NCBI GenBank assembly: GCA_004009845.1
Contig: RMBW01000002.1
Span: 806,001 to 870,000 of the forward strand
Direction: 5' to 3'
DNA: 64,000 bases
Origin: Davidsoniella eucalypti
Taxonomy: Eukaryota > Ascomycota > Sordariomycetes > Microascales > Ceratocystidaceae
The notes under the pieces are model-generated. The model was not told where the DNA came from. It ran no database searches and saw nothing but the letters and a program-made list of their open reading frames with translations. Below are positions 1 to 10,700 of the stretch, piece by piece (position 1 is the stretch's first letter; each line of letters begins with the position of its first letter). The position numbers and the translations under genes were made by a program.

Positions 1-2
1 AC

Positions 3-893
3 GATGCCCTTTGGGTTTGGACTCGACAAAATGGAATCTGGCAGACATGGGCGCCAAAATGGACAATGTTCAGCCGTGGCAATGTCGTTGAAAAAGCACG
101 CCTACTAGATTTTCACAAGAAGCCACAGGCCGACCCCCCATCTCACACTGAAACATCGATTTCCACCCTCCTCTCCCACCGTTCTCTTCTTTCCGCGCAA
201 GATGTCGCTGGAAAGGCTGCCGTGGATATGTATGCCGGCATTGGTTATTTTGTCTTTAGTTATGCCTATCTTGGTATGCGCGTGTTCGGCTGGGAACTAA
301 ATCCGTGGAGTGTTGAAGGTCTACGGCGCGGTGCTCTTCGGAACGGCTGGACAGTCAAGATAATCAACGAACCGCCTTCTTCTTCTTCTTCTTCTTCTTC
401 TTCTTCTTCTTCCCTCTCTACTTCCACGGCTGACGCTATTAGCGGAGGCGCGCAAATCATCATCTTTCTTGAAGACAACCGACGCGCCTCGGACCGCATC
501 GCCGAGCTTCGCAAACTTCTTGCGCCATCGACGGAGTCTGATAAAGATCCTATCGAGATCCTTCACGTCAATGGCGGACTGTTACCCACTAGTGAGCCAT
601 CCTGGGAAGACTCCTTCCACATCACCAAGACAAGCCCACGTGTATGGCTCCATCTACACGACAACGTCGGCGTGGATGATATCGAAGCACGCGCAGAGGA
701 GATTACGCGCAGAGCTAATGCGTGGGCAGCCCAGGAAGGGCTGGGTCGCTTGGCTAGTACAGAGTACACCATGAAAGTCAAGACGTTTGCGCCAGGCGTG
801 TGGCATTGCGTATATGATGTCTATGTGAGACAGGAGGGTGTGGATGACAAATTACATGTTGGAAAAGTATCGGGAGACACAGAACAAGACTAA
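3..893 (+). CDS. TYW2: tRNA wybutosine-synthesizing protein 2 (TYW2/Trm12), 5' end outside window
   Basis: This is the C-terminal part of the SAM-dependent enzyme that transfers the 3-amino-3-carboxypropyl group during wybutosine formation at G37 of tRNA-Phe. The frame is open from base 3, and the residues before the first in-window ATG (66) already read as family sequence (NGIWQTWAPKWT), so the gene continues upstream. Visible motifs are MFSRGNVVEKARLL and the Rossmann SAM-binding segment VDMYAGIGYFVFSYAYLG followed by GWELNPWSVEGL. A run of about 13 serines encoded by TTC repeats (376-413) interrupts the methyltransferase-like fold after the ELNPWS motif and is probably a surface loop. The stop codon (TAA) is at 891-893. 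It converges on the EF-hand gene, with 89 bp between the stops. Identity is firm; only the N-terminus is missing. Confidence 0.9.
   Translation, partial: DALWVWTRQNGIWQTWAPKWTMFSRGNVVEKARLLDFHKKPQADPPSHTETSISTLLSHRSLLSAQDVAGKAAVDMYAGIGYFVFSYAYLGMRVFGWELNPWSVEGLRRGALRNGWTVKIINEPPSSSSSSSSSSSSLSTSTADAISGGAQIIIFLEDNRRASDRIAELRKLLAPSTESDKDPIEILHVNGGLLPTSEPSWEDSFHITKTSPRVWLHLHDNVGVDDIEARAEEITRRANAWAAQEGLGRLASTEYTMKVKTFAPGVWHCVYDVYVRQEGVDDKLHVGKVSGDTEQD
376..413 (+). repeat. (TTC)n microsatellite inside TYW2
   Basis: Perfect TTC/TCT trinucleotide repeat coding for a polyserine run in TYW2. Because it is trinucleotide, length changes keep the frame. Confidence 0.9.
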
Positions 894-982
894 TAAGAAG
901 AAAAATGAATTCGCTATGTATATGTTTTGTATATATCAATGACCTCTCCTCATGCAAAACACGCCTCTTGATGGCCGTCGTC

Positions 983-1717
983 TTACTGTTGGCGCAGGAA
1001 CAGAGATGGGATATTATCCATCACTATAGACTGTTGCTGCAGCAGCTTCAACCGCTCCTCCTCCATCTCCAAGCGCTCGTGCTTTTTGAAATGCTCGATA
1101 TCCTCGGGATGCGTCAGGTCCTCCAGTTTCGTATTCTCGTCATGGTACTTCTCCCAATGATGAATCTCGTACTCATACTCATCATCGCCGTGATGGCCAG
1201 GGCCGGTTCCCATGTCAGGCAACGTGGCACCACGGTCGATAAAGGCGACAAACTCCTCGCGCGACACAATGTTATCCCGATTCGTGTCCAGCATCTCCAT
1301 GACGTGGAAGGCGATCTCCTCGCGGCGACGGTCGGGCAGATTGGCGTTGGATTCGTCCATTAGACCGTACAGGCGCAGCAGCTCGTCGATTTGCCACAAG
1401 CCATCGCTGTTAAAGTCGTGCAATGTGAAGAAAGATGCGGCATCCCAAGAGTCCATGTGGTGTTCCTCTGGCAAAACAAAGGCGCAAGGTCAGTTTTCGG
1501 CTGTGTCTAAGACATCGGTAGAAACAATTCATTCGTGGCGGGCAAGAGAAGCTGCTATAGCTATTTTGGTGATAATATATAATGGCAACTTACCGGCCAT
1601 GTGCTTTGTCATCCAGTTGGCGTCTTCGGGTACAATGGGCTTCTGTGATGATTCGTGGCTCCCATGAGCTAGAGCCGAGACGGCAAATGCAGCTGCTACC
1701 AATACTGAGCGAATCAT
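983..1717 (-). CDS. SSP120: Secreted EF-hand calcium-binding protein, Ssp120/nucleobindin-like
   Basis: Two exons, 1717-1594 and 983-1467, with an intron at 1468-1593 (GTAAGT...CCAG, 126 nt). The join gives a 202-aa protein reading MAEEHHMDSWDAASFF across the junction. The N-terminus MIRSVLVAAAFAVSALA is a signal peptide. There are two canonical EF-hand loops, at D59-E70 (DFNSDGLWQIDE) and D102-E113 (DTNRDNIVSREE). An acidic, charged helical tail follows (HHWEKYHDENTKLEDL, then KKHERLEMEEERLKLLQQQ). This layout matches the fungal Ssp120 family of early-secretory-pathway proteins. I see no HDEL-type retention signal; the protein ends LFLRQQ. It is divergent from ORC6 (about 570 bp shared upstream) and convergent with TYW2. 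Architecture is firm; equivalence to yeast Ssp120 is inference. Confidence 0.85.
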
Positions 1718-2284
1718 GGTTTCTGGGGAGGGTGAGGCGAGCTAGGTGCTGGGATGGCTGGGGTTGAAGCTATGCGACCAGAAGTGAGGTTAATATGTTG
1801 ATTAGATAAGATAGTGTGATAAGTATATAATAGAGTCAGGCAAAGAGCACTTTTGTAGCTGGGAAAGAGGCGTGTTCAACTATGTCGTGGAAGTTACTAA
1901 AGAATTAAAAAGAAGGCCAGGTTTTCTTTTAGATAACGACGGCAATAGGAAACAAAAAAAAGCACAAACAAAACTTTGACTGCCATATTAATCAACGTAT
2001 TCTAAAACAAGTTAGAGGTCAATTGGTATAATGCTCCCAGACCCTTGTGGAGGCAATCCCTTGTATGGTTTTGGATGTGCCAAGTTCCTTAGGGTTAACC
2101 CACTTAAACAACCCCAAAATATAGCGCGTCAAGACGCGTCTTGGCTTCATGATCCAATCCCTTCAAGCAAAACGATGTTCTTTGTAGCCAAACGAATCAA
2201 AGCAAATCTAGTTTGAATCGCAACCAATAGGAGACATACTCTCAGCTTAGCACCTAGAGATATATCTACCGAGGATTCCCCAAT
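1718..2284. other. Shared upstream region of the EF-hand gene and ORC6
   Basis: AT-rich, 567 bp, between divergent genes, so it should hold both promoters. The stretch around 2017-2035 resembles a tRNA D-arm, but no T-arm or acceptor partner follows. I see no other coding signal. Confidence 0.6.
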
Positions 2285-3510
2285 ATGAACCGATCAATAG
2301 ACCAGACTATTTTGTCGTTGATGCCGAGCCATGGCCCGAATCTGCCGTCACAGCTCATCGATTTGGCTGGGTCTTTGGTCGCCCAATCTCGCCAACGGGC
2401 CAGTACGTTAAAGGCAGAAGAAGAAATTGCCCGTACATACTGCTGTGCGCACCTAGCCTGCGACCGGTCAGTTAGCCACCAATATCGTCTCTCAGTAGTA
2501 TCACAAGAGCCATATACTGACTTGCTAGTAGACTCAAGATTGCCCTGAACCTTCCACCTATCGAACCACGACCACCGATTCCACCACGTGTCTACAAGCG
2601 TCTGTATACGCATCTTGACAATGCTCTGCCTAAAGCAGCTCTACGAAGCACCGGAACTAGGGCGCGTCCCTCAGCCGCACCTTCTGTAGCGGCCCCGGCG
2701 CCAGCTAACAGCGTACGCGGACGTGGGCGGCCCTCGGCACAGCCCATGACGGGGCGCATCCCGCAGAAGCCCGGCCCGGTTTCGAAGCTCATGGCAGGGG
2801 CGGGTGGCAAGAAGGCGGCAGGTGCCACGGGAGGGCTTCCGCGCTGGATGATCCCCGTGGCACGATACATGTGCGTCAAGGCCGAGCAACGGTTCATGGC
2901 TCCTAGTGTTTTCGGAGGACTAGACTACATCGCGGCACCCGGCGGCAGGCGGACAGAGGATCCGTGGGTTCTGAACAACCTGGGCGCCGTTGTCATGGCT
3001 GTCTTTGTGCTGGTCGTCGAACGTGGCGCAAAGCTTTTGGCAGCAGGCGGTGTTGCGTCGCTCGTGGCCTCGTCGGAGCAAACAGGCATGTCATCGTCGA
3101 AAATACGGAGACTTGCCGTCGAGCTAGCCATCCGCGCTCGTGGTGATCTACCTAACCTGGCCGAAAAGGCTGACTGGGAAGGCTGGAGCGCACCGACTGC
3201 CAAAGCGCTATCCGTGGCCTTGACGAAGATCGAAGGAAACGCAGCGTGGATGGATGGTGACTGGGTTCGTAGTATCGGCGAGGTAGTTACGCGCATTCTC
3301 GAGGCACAAGAACGGGTGCGCCATGGTCGCGAAAAGGCGGCCCAGAACTCGGGTTTGGTACAGCGGTCGGATACGATGATGCAGGCCAAGTGGGATTTCC
3401 TGAGTGAGTCGAAGCGGGCTGACCAGCGCACATGGGAGGAGACGCTTCTGATGCGCATTTCGCAGCTAGAGTCCTCGGCTAACGGAACAGCCATGGAGGT
3501 TGACGGATAA
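2285..3510 (+). CDS. ORC6: Origin recognition complex subunit 6
   Basis: Orc6 is the TFIIB-like subunit of the complex that marks replication origins and helps load MCM. Two exons, 2285-2466 and 2532-3510, with a 65-nt intron (GTCAGT...TAG), give 386 aa, a usual length for filamentous ascomycetes. Exon 1 carries the family N-terminus (LPSQLIDLAGSLVAQSRQRA, AEEEIARTYCCAHLACDR). The splice restores RLKIALNLPPIEPRPPIPPR, followed by VYKRLYTHLDNAL. The middle is Pro/Arg/Gly-rich and likely a flexible linker. The second cyclin-like fold includes LPRWMIPVARYMCVKA and KIRRLAVELAIRARGDLPNL. The acidic tail ends TAMEVDG. The frame of exon 2 is continuous from base 2533 through the internal ATG at 2746, so that ATG is not the start. 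It converges with the dehydrogenase gene. Confidence 0.92.
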
Positions 3511-3654
3511 AGCGAGACGCGAGAGGGAGGAGATGGGAGAGTCTAGGTTATAGCACGGCGTTCTATGGAGTTTTACATGCATGTATATGGGTTGATTGTT
3601 AAATTATAGATAGAGACTGAGTAATATTCGTTGTTAATTCATCTACTTTTTTCT

Positions 3655-4704
3655 TCATGCTAGCTTTCCACGAATAAACGGCAGACCAGCGCTCAGGCCG
3701 CCGTCTACCGCCCAAGCCTGACCATTGACGTAACTGCTCTCGTCGCCGGCTAGGAACACTGCCACGCGCGCCACCTCGTCAGCCAAGCCTCCGCGACGCA
3801 GCGGATTCAACTGGCCAAGCCGGTCTTCAGTTCCTCGCTTGCGTGCTCCGTCAAACACTTCTGCCGTCATTCCTGTCTCGATAAGCCCGGGGCAGACGGC
3901 GTTGAGACGTACCCCGGACCCGGAGAGCTGAAAGGCTATCGATTGTACCATATTAATGACAGCGGCTTTGGCGGCTGAGTACGGTGTTGGTCCGGCATTG
4001 GCGCGTAGTCCGGCTACGGAGGCAGTAGCGATAAAGGAGCCACCGGGCGTGGTCTTGGTGCATGAGGTCTGCATCATGGCTGATGTGCTATGCTTAGCTG
4101 CTAAGAAGACACTAACCGCAGGCCTTTAGTCAGTATCTTTGAACTCAAATTCTATGTTTCTACTGTGCGTAAATTCACCTCAGCGCATTCGTGCGCATAT
4201 TAGCCATGAAATCGGCAGCCTCGATCTCGCGGAACTCCGAGTACGGCGCCACCACGCCGGCATTGGCAAAGAATACGTCTAGCCTGCCGTAGCTCTTGAG
4301 TGCCTGGGCTATCACATCCTTGATGGCATCTTCATCAGCCGCGTCAAACTTGCGCGTATGTACTTCGACGCCTGGTGTCATCCGTGCCAGCTCCTCGCGC
4401 TGTTGTGCCAAGTGCGAGTCAGATACGTCACAGATGTATATAGCGCGGCAGCCGTTCTCGGCAAAGAGACGGGCTGTGGCACGGCCGATTCCCCGCGGTG
4501 AATTGGCGCCTGGAGACTCTCTGTTAGCTCGTATTCTCCGTCTATCTGCTCGCTTTTCTCCGTTCTATCGGACGCACCTGTGATAATCGCGACTTTGCCC
4601 TGGAGCCGCTGTGTCGTCGGGTTTTCGCTATGGCGCGCGATAGCCGGTAGCTTCCCAGCTACTGGGTCTGCCGGGGTCTTAAGTTTCCATCGTTTCGGGC
4701 GCAT
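3655..4704 (-). CDS. Short-chain dehydrogenase/reductase (classical SDR)
   Basis: NAD(P)(H)-dependent oxidoreductase of unknown substrate. Three exons (4704-4578, 4509-4179, 4111-3655), with introns 4510-4577 (GTGCGT...CAG) and 4112-4178 (GTGAAT...TAG), give 304 aa. The first splice makes the cofactor motif TGANSPRGIG (residues 42-51). Later come the NAG motif in FFANAGVV, Ser184 in ATAS, and the catalytic Y197-x3-K201 in YSAAK. RLNAVCPGLIETGMT and the C-terminal YVNGQAWAVDGG are also classical SDR. An N-terminal extension of about 35 residues precedes the Rossmann fold and could be a localisation sequence. All catalytic residues are present. It converges with ORC6, 144 bp away. Confidence 0.9.
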
Positions 4705-7256
4705 ATCTGGTGATCTAAGGAATAGCTTTCCGATATATGTGGCAGAAAGAAAAGAAAAGGAGAAGATTCAAAGACGGTTGAGGACGTTATACCAGATGTT
4801 ATGTATCATGCTGGTTGTTGGAGATCGAGATCTTACTCCAACTTCTTCTCTACTCCATGCTATTTTGCCGAGGTGACTTGCCAATTCCCTTTTTTGGATC
4901 AGACCACTATGTATCAACCAACCAAGTAACTGCACTGCTCATTGTAACCCGCATCTTTATTCGAGATCCCGGAACTGCCTGTATCAGTCGGCTCCGCCCC
5001 CGAAAGAACCCACAAAAAAGACACTCGCTTAGCGACTGCCTTTTGACTTCCACGGAGACCCGGCGTTTAAACTGCCGACGAACTAAATCAGGGCATCCCT
5101 TGATGCGTTTCTTTGAAAACGAGCACTAGAGCGTTTCTGATCTATTTCCCTTCCGAAACAATAAAAAAAGGGAACACAGTAAATACACAGCATCGACTTA
5201 TCTCCCGCTCCCTTATCTTCTTCAGCATTTGCTTTTATCTTTCCTCGCCGTGAAACCCGTCACATGGTTGAGACAGCAAAAATGAAGGAGGAAGCCCAGA
5301 GACTCGGGCCGACGTGTGACTTTGTATTCTTACTTCTTCTGGTAATCTGGTGACCAAGAGGCACAAATACAACCCATTCCTTGCTTGTTGAACGCCAAGG
5401 CTAGGAAAATAAAAACGACGTTAAGCAGTCATAGCTCGTAATGGTATGATTTGTATCACAAAGCAACTTGTATCCATGCATTCTCGTCTTCTCTCCCTTA
5501 CGCCATCATACGAAGTCAGGAATAGGAGATGCATCAGCTATACTAGAATACGAAATCACAAAACGACAACCTGGCTATAGAGCCAAAATCAAGAAGCGAA
5601 TACCAGAGCTCGAAATTATCATCTGATCTTAGAATCTTTGGACGCCTCTCAGCCGCTGTGAACAAAGGAAATGAAAAGAAAAAAAAGGTATTTTACCACT
5701 ATTCATTTGTTTTACTGTTCACATGCTAGAACAGGACTTATCTTGTGACTGTCTTGCCAATTATGACAGTCTCTTGTCTCCCTTGCGCTTTTCCGTAATA
5801 CTAGGTACGGTCGACATGAATAATGATACTATTTTCCATGCTGGATATATATAGGTATATGCTTATATATACCTTTATCCCTCTGTGGCCTAATATTATG
5901 CATTTATGTACGGGATCGTAAAGAACCCTATGTTTTAGGTCAAAAAGAAAGCATGTAAAGTTACTGGTATTACACGCCTTCAGCATCTGGTATAGAGCAA
6001 ATATATCAGATCCTAAACAGATTATAGTGCATATTATTGCTTCCTGATACGCCGCCTTTTCTTCTTCCACGGCATTTTTTATCATCCTTTTTTGTTTTGT
6101 CTCTAATATTTTATACTAGGTAATAACGATCAACGCAAACTATATATGCAATCAAGCAAAATAGGAAGCAGAAAAATAAAGAAGACAGAGCAAACTGTCC
6201 CTGCTCCCTAAGCCTCTGGCGAACCCATTGTGATGTAAGCTCTTGGATCTGTCCAGCTGAAACAAAGCAGGGCTTTTACTGCATCTTTATAGCACTAACT
6301 GTCATATGTATTTCCATTCCAATCTCTCTCAATCTTCCTCTAATTGTACATCACTCCATACACTCTAGTTTCTATCAGGGAAACACGGCTTTGTACTTGG
6401 TATATGATCGACATATCTAGTTACCCAAAGGGACATGTCGGGAGTATTTTCCTCGCCAGAAGTAGTAATTTTTCACGATGGCCAAATCTGACATATAACA
6501 ATGAAGTCCAGTATATAAAACTCGCTATACCGAAATATTTTCCCACCAAGACCATTTTTCCTCCTTCGCTGGTGTACTGATGGCAATATTATCTAGCAAT
6601 AATGGTCACTATTGCCTATTACATACCTTGTGACAGAGCTCAACTTGGACATTGATAGCCAATATACCACACATGTATCTGTACCTAATAGTAACATGCA
6701 TGTTTCCGTTATTGTGACCGTACCGTGTTCCTTCAACATCATACAGATAACTAGACAATAATGATTTGTCTTACATATGCAGGTCGCAGTCCAGTTTAAT
6801 TCTATTTCTTTACGGGAATTATCTCTGTTTTTGCTTGTTATTTCCATCTTTCTACTTTTCAGCATGGTTTTTTTCTTAGTTTACTTTTTTTGTCTCTTAG
6901 TCATTCACGACGTAAATTATAATATACTGTAAATAGCCATTCGGTTGTTTCTATATATTATATAATTGTTTTATTTTCCTAATTGCCATGATGTAGAAAT
7001 CACAATACTATACAACATGCAAAGTTTATTGTTCATTACTCATAGCACTACTTCTGGTGTCTCATTGAAGTAGAAAACACGCATATATTTCAAGTCACAT
7101 TTTACTAGTACACCGACCTGTTTCACCGTGACATATTCTTGAAGGGGGACTAAGAATATGAATTCAGCCATATCCCTTTTCCAGACTGATCAACTTTGCT
7201 ATACAGACTATTGTTTTGCTGAGACTTTTATGGCTGGACCACCAGGGACATACCAC
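4705..7256. other. Gene-poor AT-rich region
   Basis: The first ~500 bp should contain the dehydrogenase promoter. The rest is AT-rich, with many TA steps and only short, low-complexity open frames. I found no recognisable protein or RNA gene. Confidence 0.55.
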
Positions 7257-7535
7257 TTATCTACCTACAGAAATTTCCGCTGTTTCCAGCGTTGGCGAAG
7301 GGGTTTGAATTTGTTGATCGTCTGAGCGGGACTGTGCAATCGACAACTGTTGTTGAACTTCATGGTATTCATGCTGTAGCTTTGCATGCTGACTATTGAA
7401 CTAGCTTGCTTCTTCTGCATGTCGTTGTTGGAGTTGTTGCAGTTGTCGCTGAAATCCTCTTGCCTCCTCGCTTCTGAGATCTTGGGTTCTTGGGATGTTT
7501 CTTAGTCTAAGCTCCAGATCCGACATTCTAGACAT
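7257..7535 (-). pseudogene. Probable retroelement gag N-terminus, broken by a stop
   Basis: Read from ATG 7535 on the minus strand, 93 codons give a Gln/Glu/Arg-rich coiled coil (SDLELRLRNIPRTQDLRSEE, then RQLQQLQQRHAEEA). One in-frame TAG interrupts it, after which the same frame continues as coiled coil (HAKLQHEYHEVQQQLS) to a TAA. Such coiled-coil starts are common in Gag of fungal Ty3/gypsy elements. It lies about 25 bp downstream of a TG...CA segment that could be the LTR. No protease, RT or integrase sequence follows, so this would be a short relic. Another coiled-coil gene remnant is possible. Confidence 0.4.
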
Positions 7536-7561
7536 AACGAGTAGTTGTATGGTGGTCAAGC

Positions 7562-7717
7562 TGTATAGTAGTATATTAGTATAATGGTCTGGTGATGTAT
7601 TGTTTTACAATTGTGTTGTACTATTGTTCAGAAAAGTGGAGAAACCCGAACAAGAAACCGATCTACGCTCTACGTATCTACTAACCCTACCCGGCTAACC
7701 CTATATGTGCTGTCACA
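7562..7717 (-). mobile_element. Possible solo or 5' LTR of a gypsy-type element
   Basis: The 156-bp minus-strand segment begins TGTGACAGCACATATAG and ends CTACTATACA, the TG...CA pattern of LTR ends. It sits immediately upstream of the gag-like frame at 7535. I found no second LTR in the window and no clear target duplication, so the ends are inferred. Confidence 0.35.
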
Positions 7718-10700
7718 CAAGATAACGCTGCTCAAAAAAACATGACTTATTAATCACGATCTATTTTCATATTATCGATGTTCTTTTTTACCTATTTTAG
7801 ATAACCAAGTATGTATGACCTTGATATTATTTTCGATAGATAAAAACTACATTCTATATATTCTTACGGTTATAAGAAGAAAAGCCACACTATCAGTCGT
7901 TTTGGGAGAAGCATCTGCGTCTGTATTACAAGTAGCGTTTGTTTTATTTATATTTCTAGAACAAAAGAAAACATCAACAATGACAAGTAAACAAAGCGAA
8001 CTATATCGGTCTAACCTCATCTGAATCTAGCATTACATTACAGAAGCTAGTTAACTAAGGAAAAATTGAAAAGCAATAGGGCTTGAAGTTTAGATCCCTT
8101 TCTTTTCATGAAACTTGCTTTCAAAGTCATAGAACCCCTGTACTCAGAAAGCTATTTTTACTTTCCTTACTAGAACCCCATGCATGACAACAGGATATAT
8201 TATTTTCGGTAGAGAAAATTGATGAATGTACCTAACAAACAAAGTGCCAGTACTAACTTTTGTCTACCTTCTCGCTAATCAATAGGCTCTTGCTAGCCGG
8301 GAAGACTAGGAGAACATAGCAAGTAAGAAGCACAGTAAGCCGTGACTGGCCAAAGCACTAAGAACAGAAAGAGGTCAACGAGAATAAACAAGCATATCTT
8401 TCTCTCAGGTACCAATATGTCGAAGATCTTGTAAGGTCTCTATCATTACTGACACTGATACTCAACCGCTTAACTAAACCGTGGTTTTGCTGGAATCTAC
8501 AGGCTTGGAGATCGGCACTGGAAATGCCAACCGGCAGGAGGTTAATTTCATAGCTAGTAAATGAAACAAAGAGAAAGAGAGATAAACAGAGCATCATCTA
8601 GATATTGTATCAAGCTTATCAAACAACGTTCTCGTTTCTATTCTAATATGAAAACCTAGGGTTGCTCTTGCTTCTGCTTGAACCGGGCTTGCTAGTTGCG
8701 GCTGGAAATATGTGTTATTGCAACTAGAGAAAATACTTGTTGATCAAGTTGGTCCCTAACTAAACCTTGTCATTTGTTTTTCCCTTCATCCTTTATTGTG
8801 ATTCCATGGTCCTCCCCCCCTCATTGACAACCTGCACGCCAGATTTTCAAGCATGCCGTCGGAGGGGTTGGTCATGTTCAAGGATTTGACAATCATGAAC
8901 CAGGGTCCTATGAACGAAGACGAAGACAAGGGAAATTGGATGAAGGACGCATATGTTGTTTGAAATGCCGAGAAATTTTACCTACCTGTAAGAAGAACAT
9001 ATCTGTATGTATGATAGTTCGACCTGACTTAGCCACTTGCTATGAAGTTGGATGTCTTGATTATAAATCGATCAATCTACATAGATATAGATATATTGTG
9101 TGTTTGACTTGTTGTAGATACTAGAAAGCTGACAAGGAGGCCGTATTGGCAATAACATGATAATTTATCTAGTTATCTGATATTCGACTTTTTTCTTTTT
9201 CGTTTTTCCTTCTTACTGTTCTAACCTTGAAACGTTGAATGGCCATATCGAATCCTCTCATCGGAAGCAAAGACGGTTTGCTCGTGCTTTGCCACTTGTC
9301 TATCGGCCGGTTTGGACCTTCCGAGTCGCTTGCAGTGTCTGCGTCCGTGTGTTCGCTTCGTTGTTTGGCTGATAGTACAACTAGCTTTCAATGTTTCGGG
9401 ATCAGCTACAAAAGAGAAGTGATATGGTCCATATTTGTACTGGTATACATATAGGTATCCAAGCAATATGCATTTCGATGATGTATATCTGTAGAGCCCT
9501 AAAGAAGTACTGTCTGTGTATGCCATATTATTGCTGTTACTTACTACAGTATTGCGTCTGTAACCCATGCGGCTCGTATCTATTAGCGCCATTGATGTTT
9601 AACATACAAGCTGAGCGGCTCCCTGCGGCATTGTGGCTCAGCCTGATGAAGCATTTGTTGTTGTTGTTGTTATTTTTGATGTCTAGAGGAAAACTCATGC
9701 TTAATGTCATATTGTGTGCTGATGCCTGGTTGTCAACAACTTAGAATTGTTAAAAGCTGGCCGGATGGACCAACCTCCTACTCTTTATACGCCAGCGACC
9801 CAGGCTCGCAATGTTAAGCCATGCATCCTTATACACAGTGACAGATAGTCACATGCGTGTGATTGGGTCAAGCCCCAAACTAGGATGTGAAATCGTGTGC
9901 TATATAGCCACATTTATTGAACCCGACGGACTTTGAAACAAAAATCGAGGCAGTAAAATAGGTAAAAAGAAATATATTTCTGAACCTCAGGATGCAATAG
10001 CCATAGCACACACGTGCACTCAGCCTAAAAAAAGAAATCGTCGTGATGTGGCGTCGCAACGAAGCCAAATACTACTAATACATATGTATGTAGAGAGTGA
10101 GTGAGCTAAAAAAGGATTCGCGAATTGTTGTTGCTGGACTACATGTACATCTGTAGTTAGCTTTGAATTTGAATTTGCCGCACTAGGCCTTGAAAAGGCT
10201 CAAACAAACCATTCACAGGAGCATTTTCTTGTTGTTCCTTCGTTAGTAGAAATCGACTCGAATTAATATGAAAGGGGGTTGATGGCTCCAGATACAACGT
10301 CGGATCTTGGGCGGGTGGTTGAACAAACGAAAGCCCAAGCCACGACGCCGCCAATCCTTCAGTGTTTGGCATGATAGAGCTGCAATTGTAGTTGTAGTTG
10401 TATTAGAGGTCATAAAATACTTGGTGGTTCGCGATACGGCCAGTTCAGTACCTGCTTTTGAGGCAACTCTACAACAGAAACAGAGTCTGTAAAGATGGAA
10501 CGGTAAAGGGTTACCTTCTGTGGACTTTGCACAATACAATCCTTTGACTCTGTGCACTTGCTATAACTATGCCTAGAGGAGCGCCATTCCATTCGTATTC
10601 TATGGTATAATGGATACGTATGGTAGGAATATCGCAAGGTTCTTGGCTAGGAGTTTCTAGTACCTATATGTAGACTGGCTCATCATTTGTTATTGGGATG

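Noticed and set aside
9221..9592. 123-codon minus-strand frame in the gene-poor region
   Set aside because: Rich in Tyr/Ser/Lys from AT-rich sequence, with no recognisable domain; likely chance.
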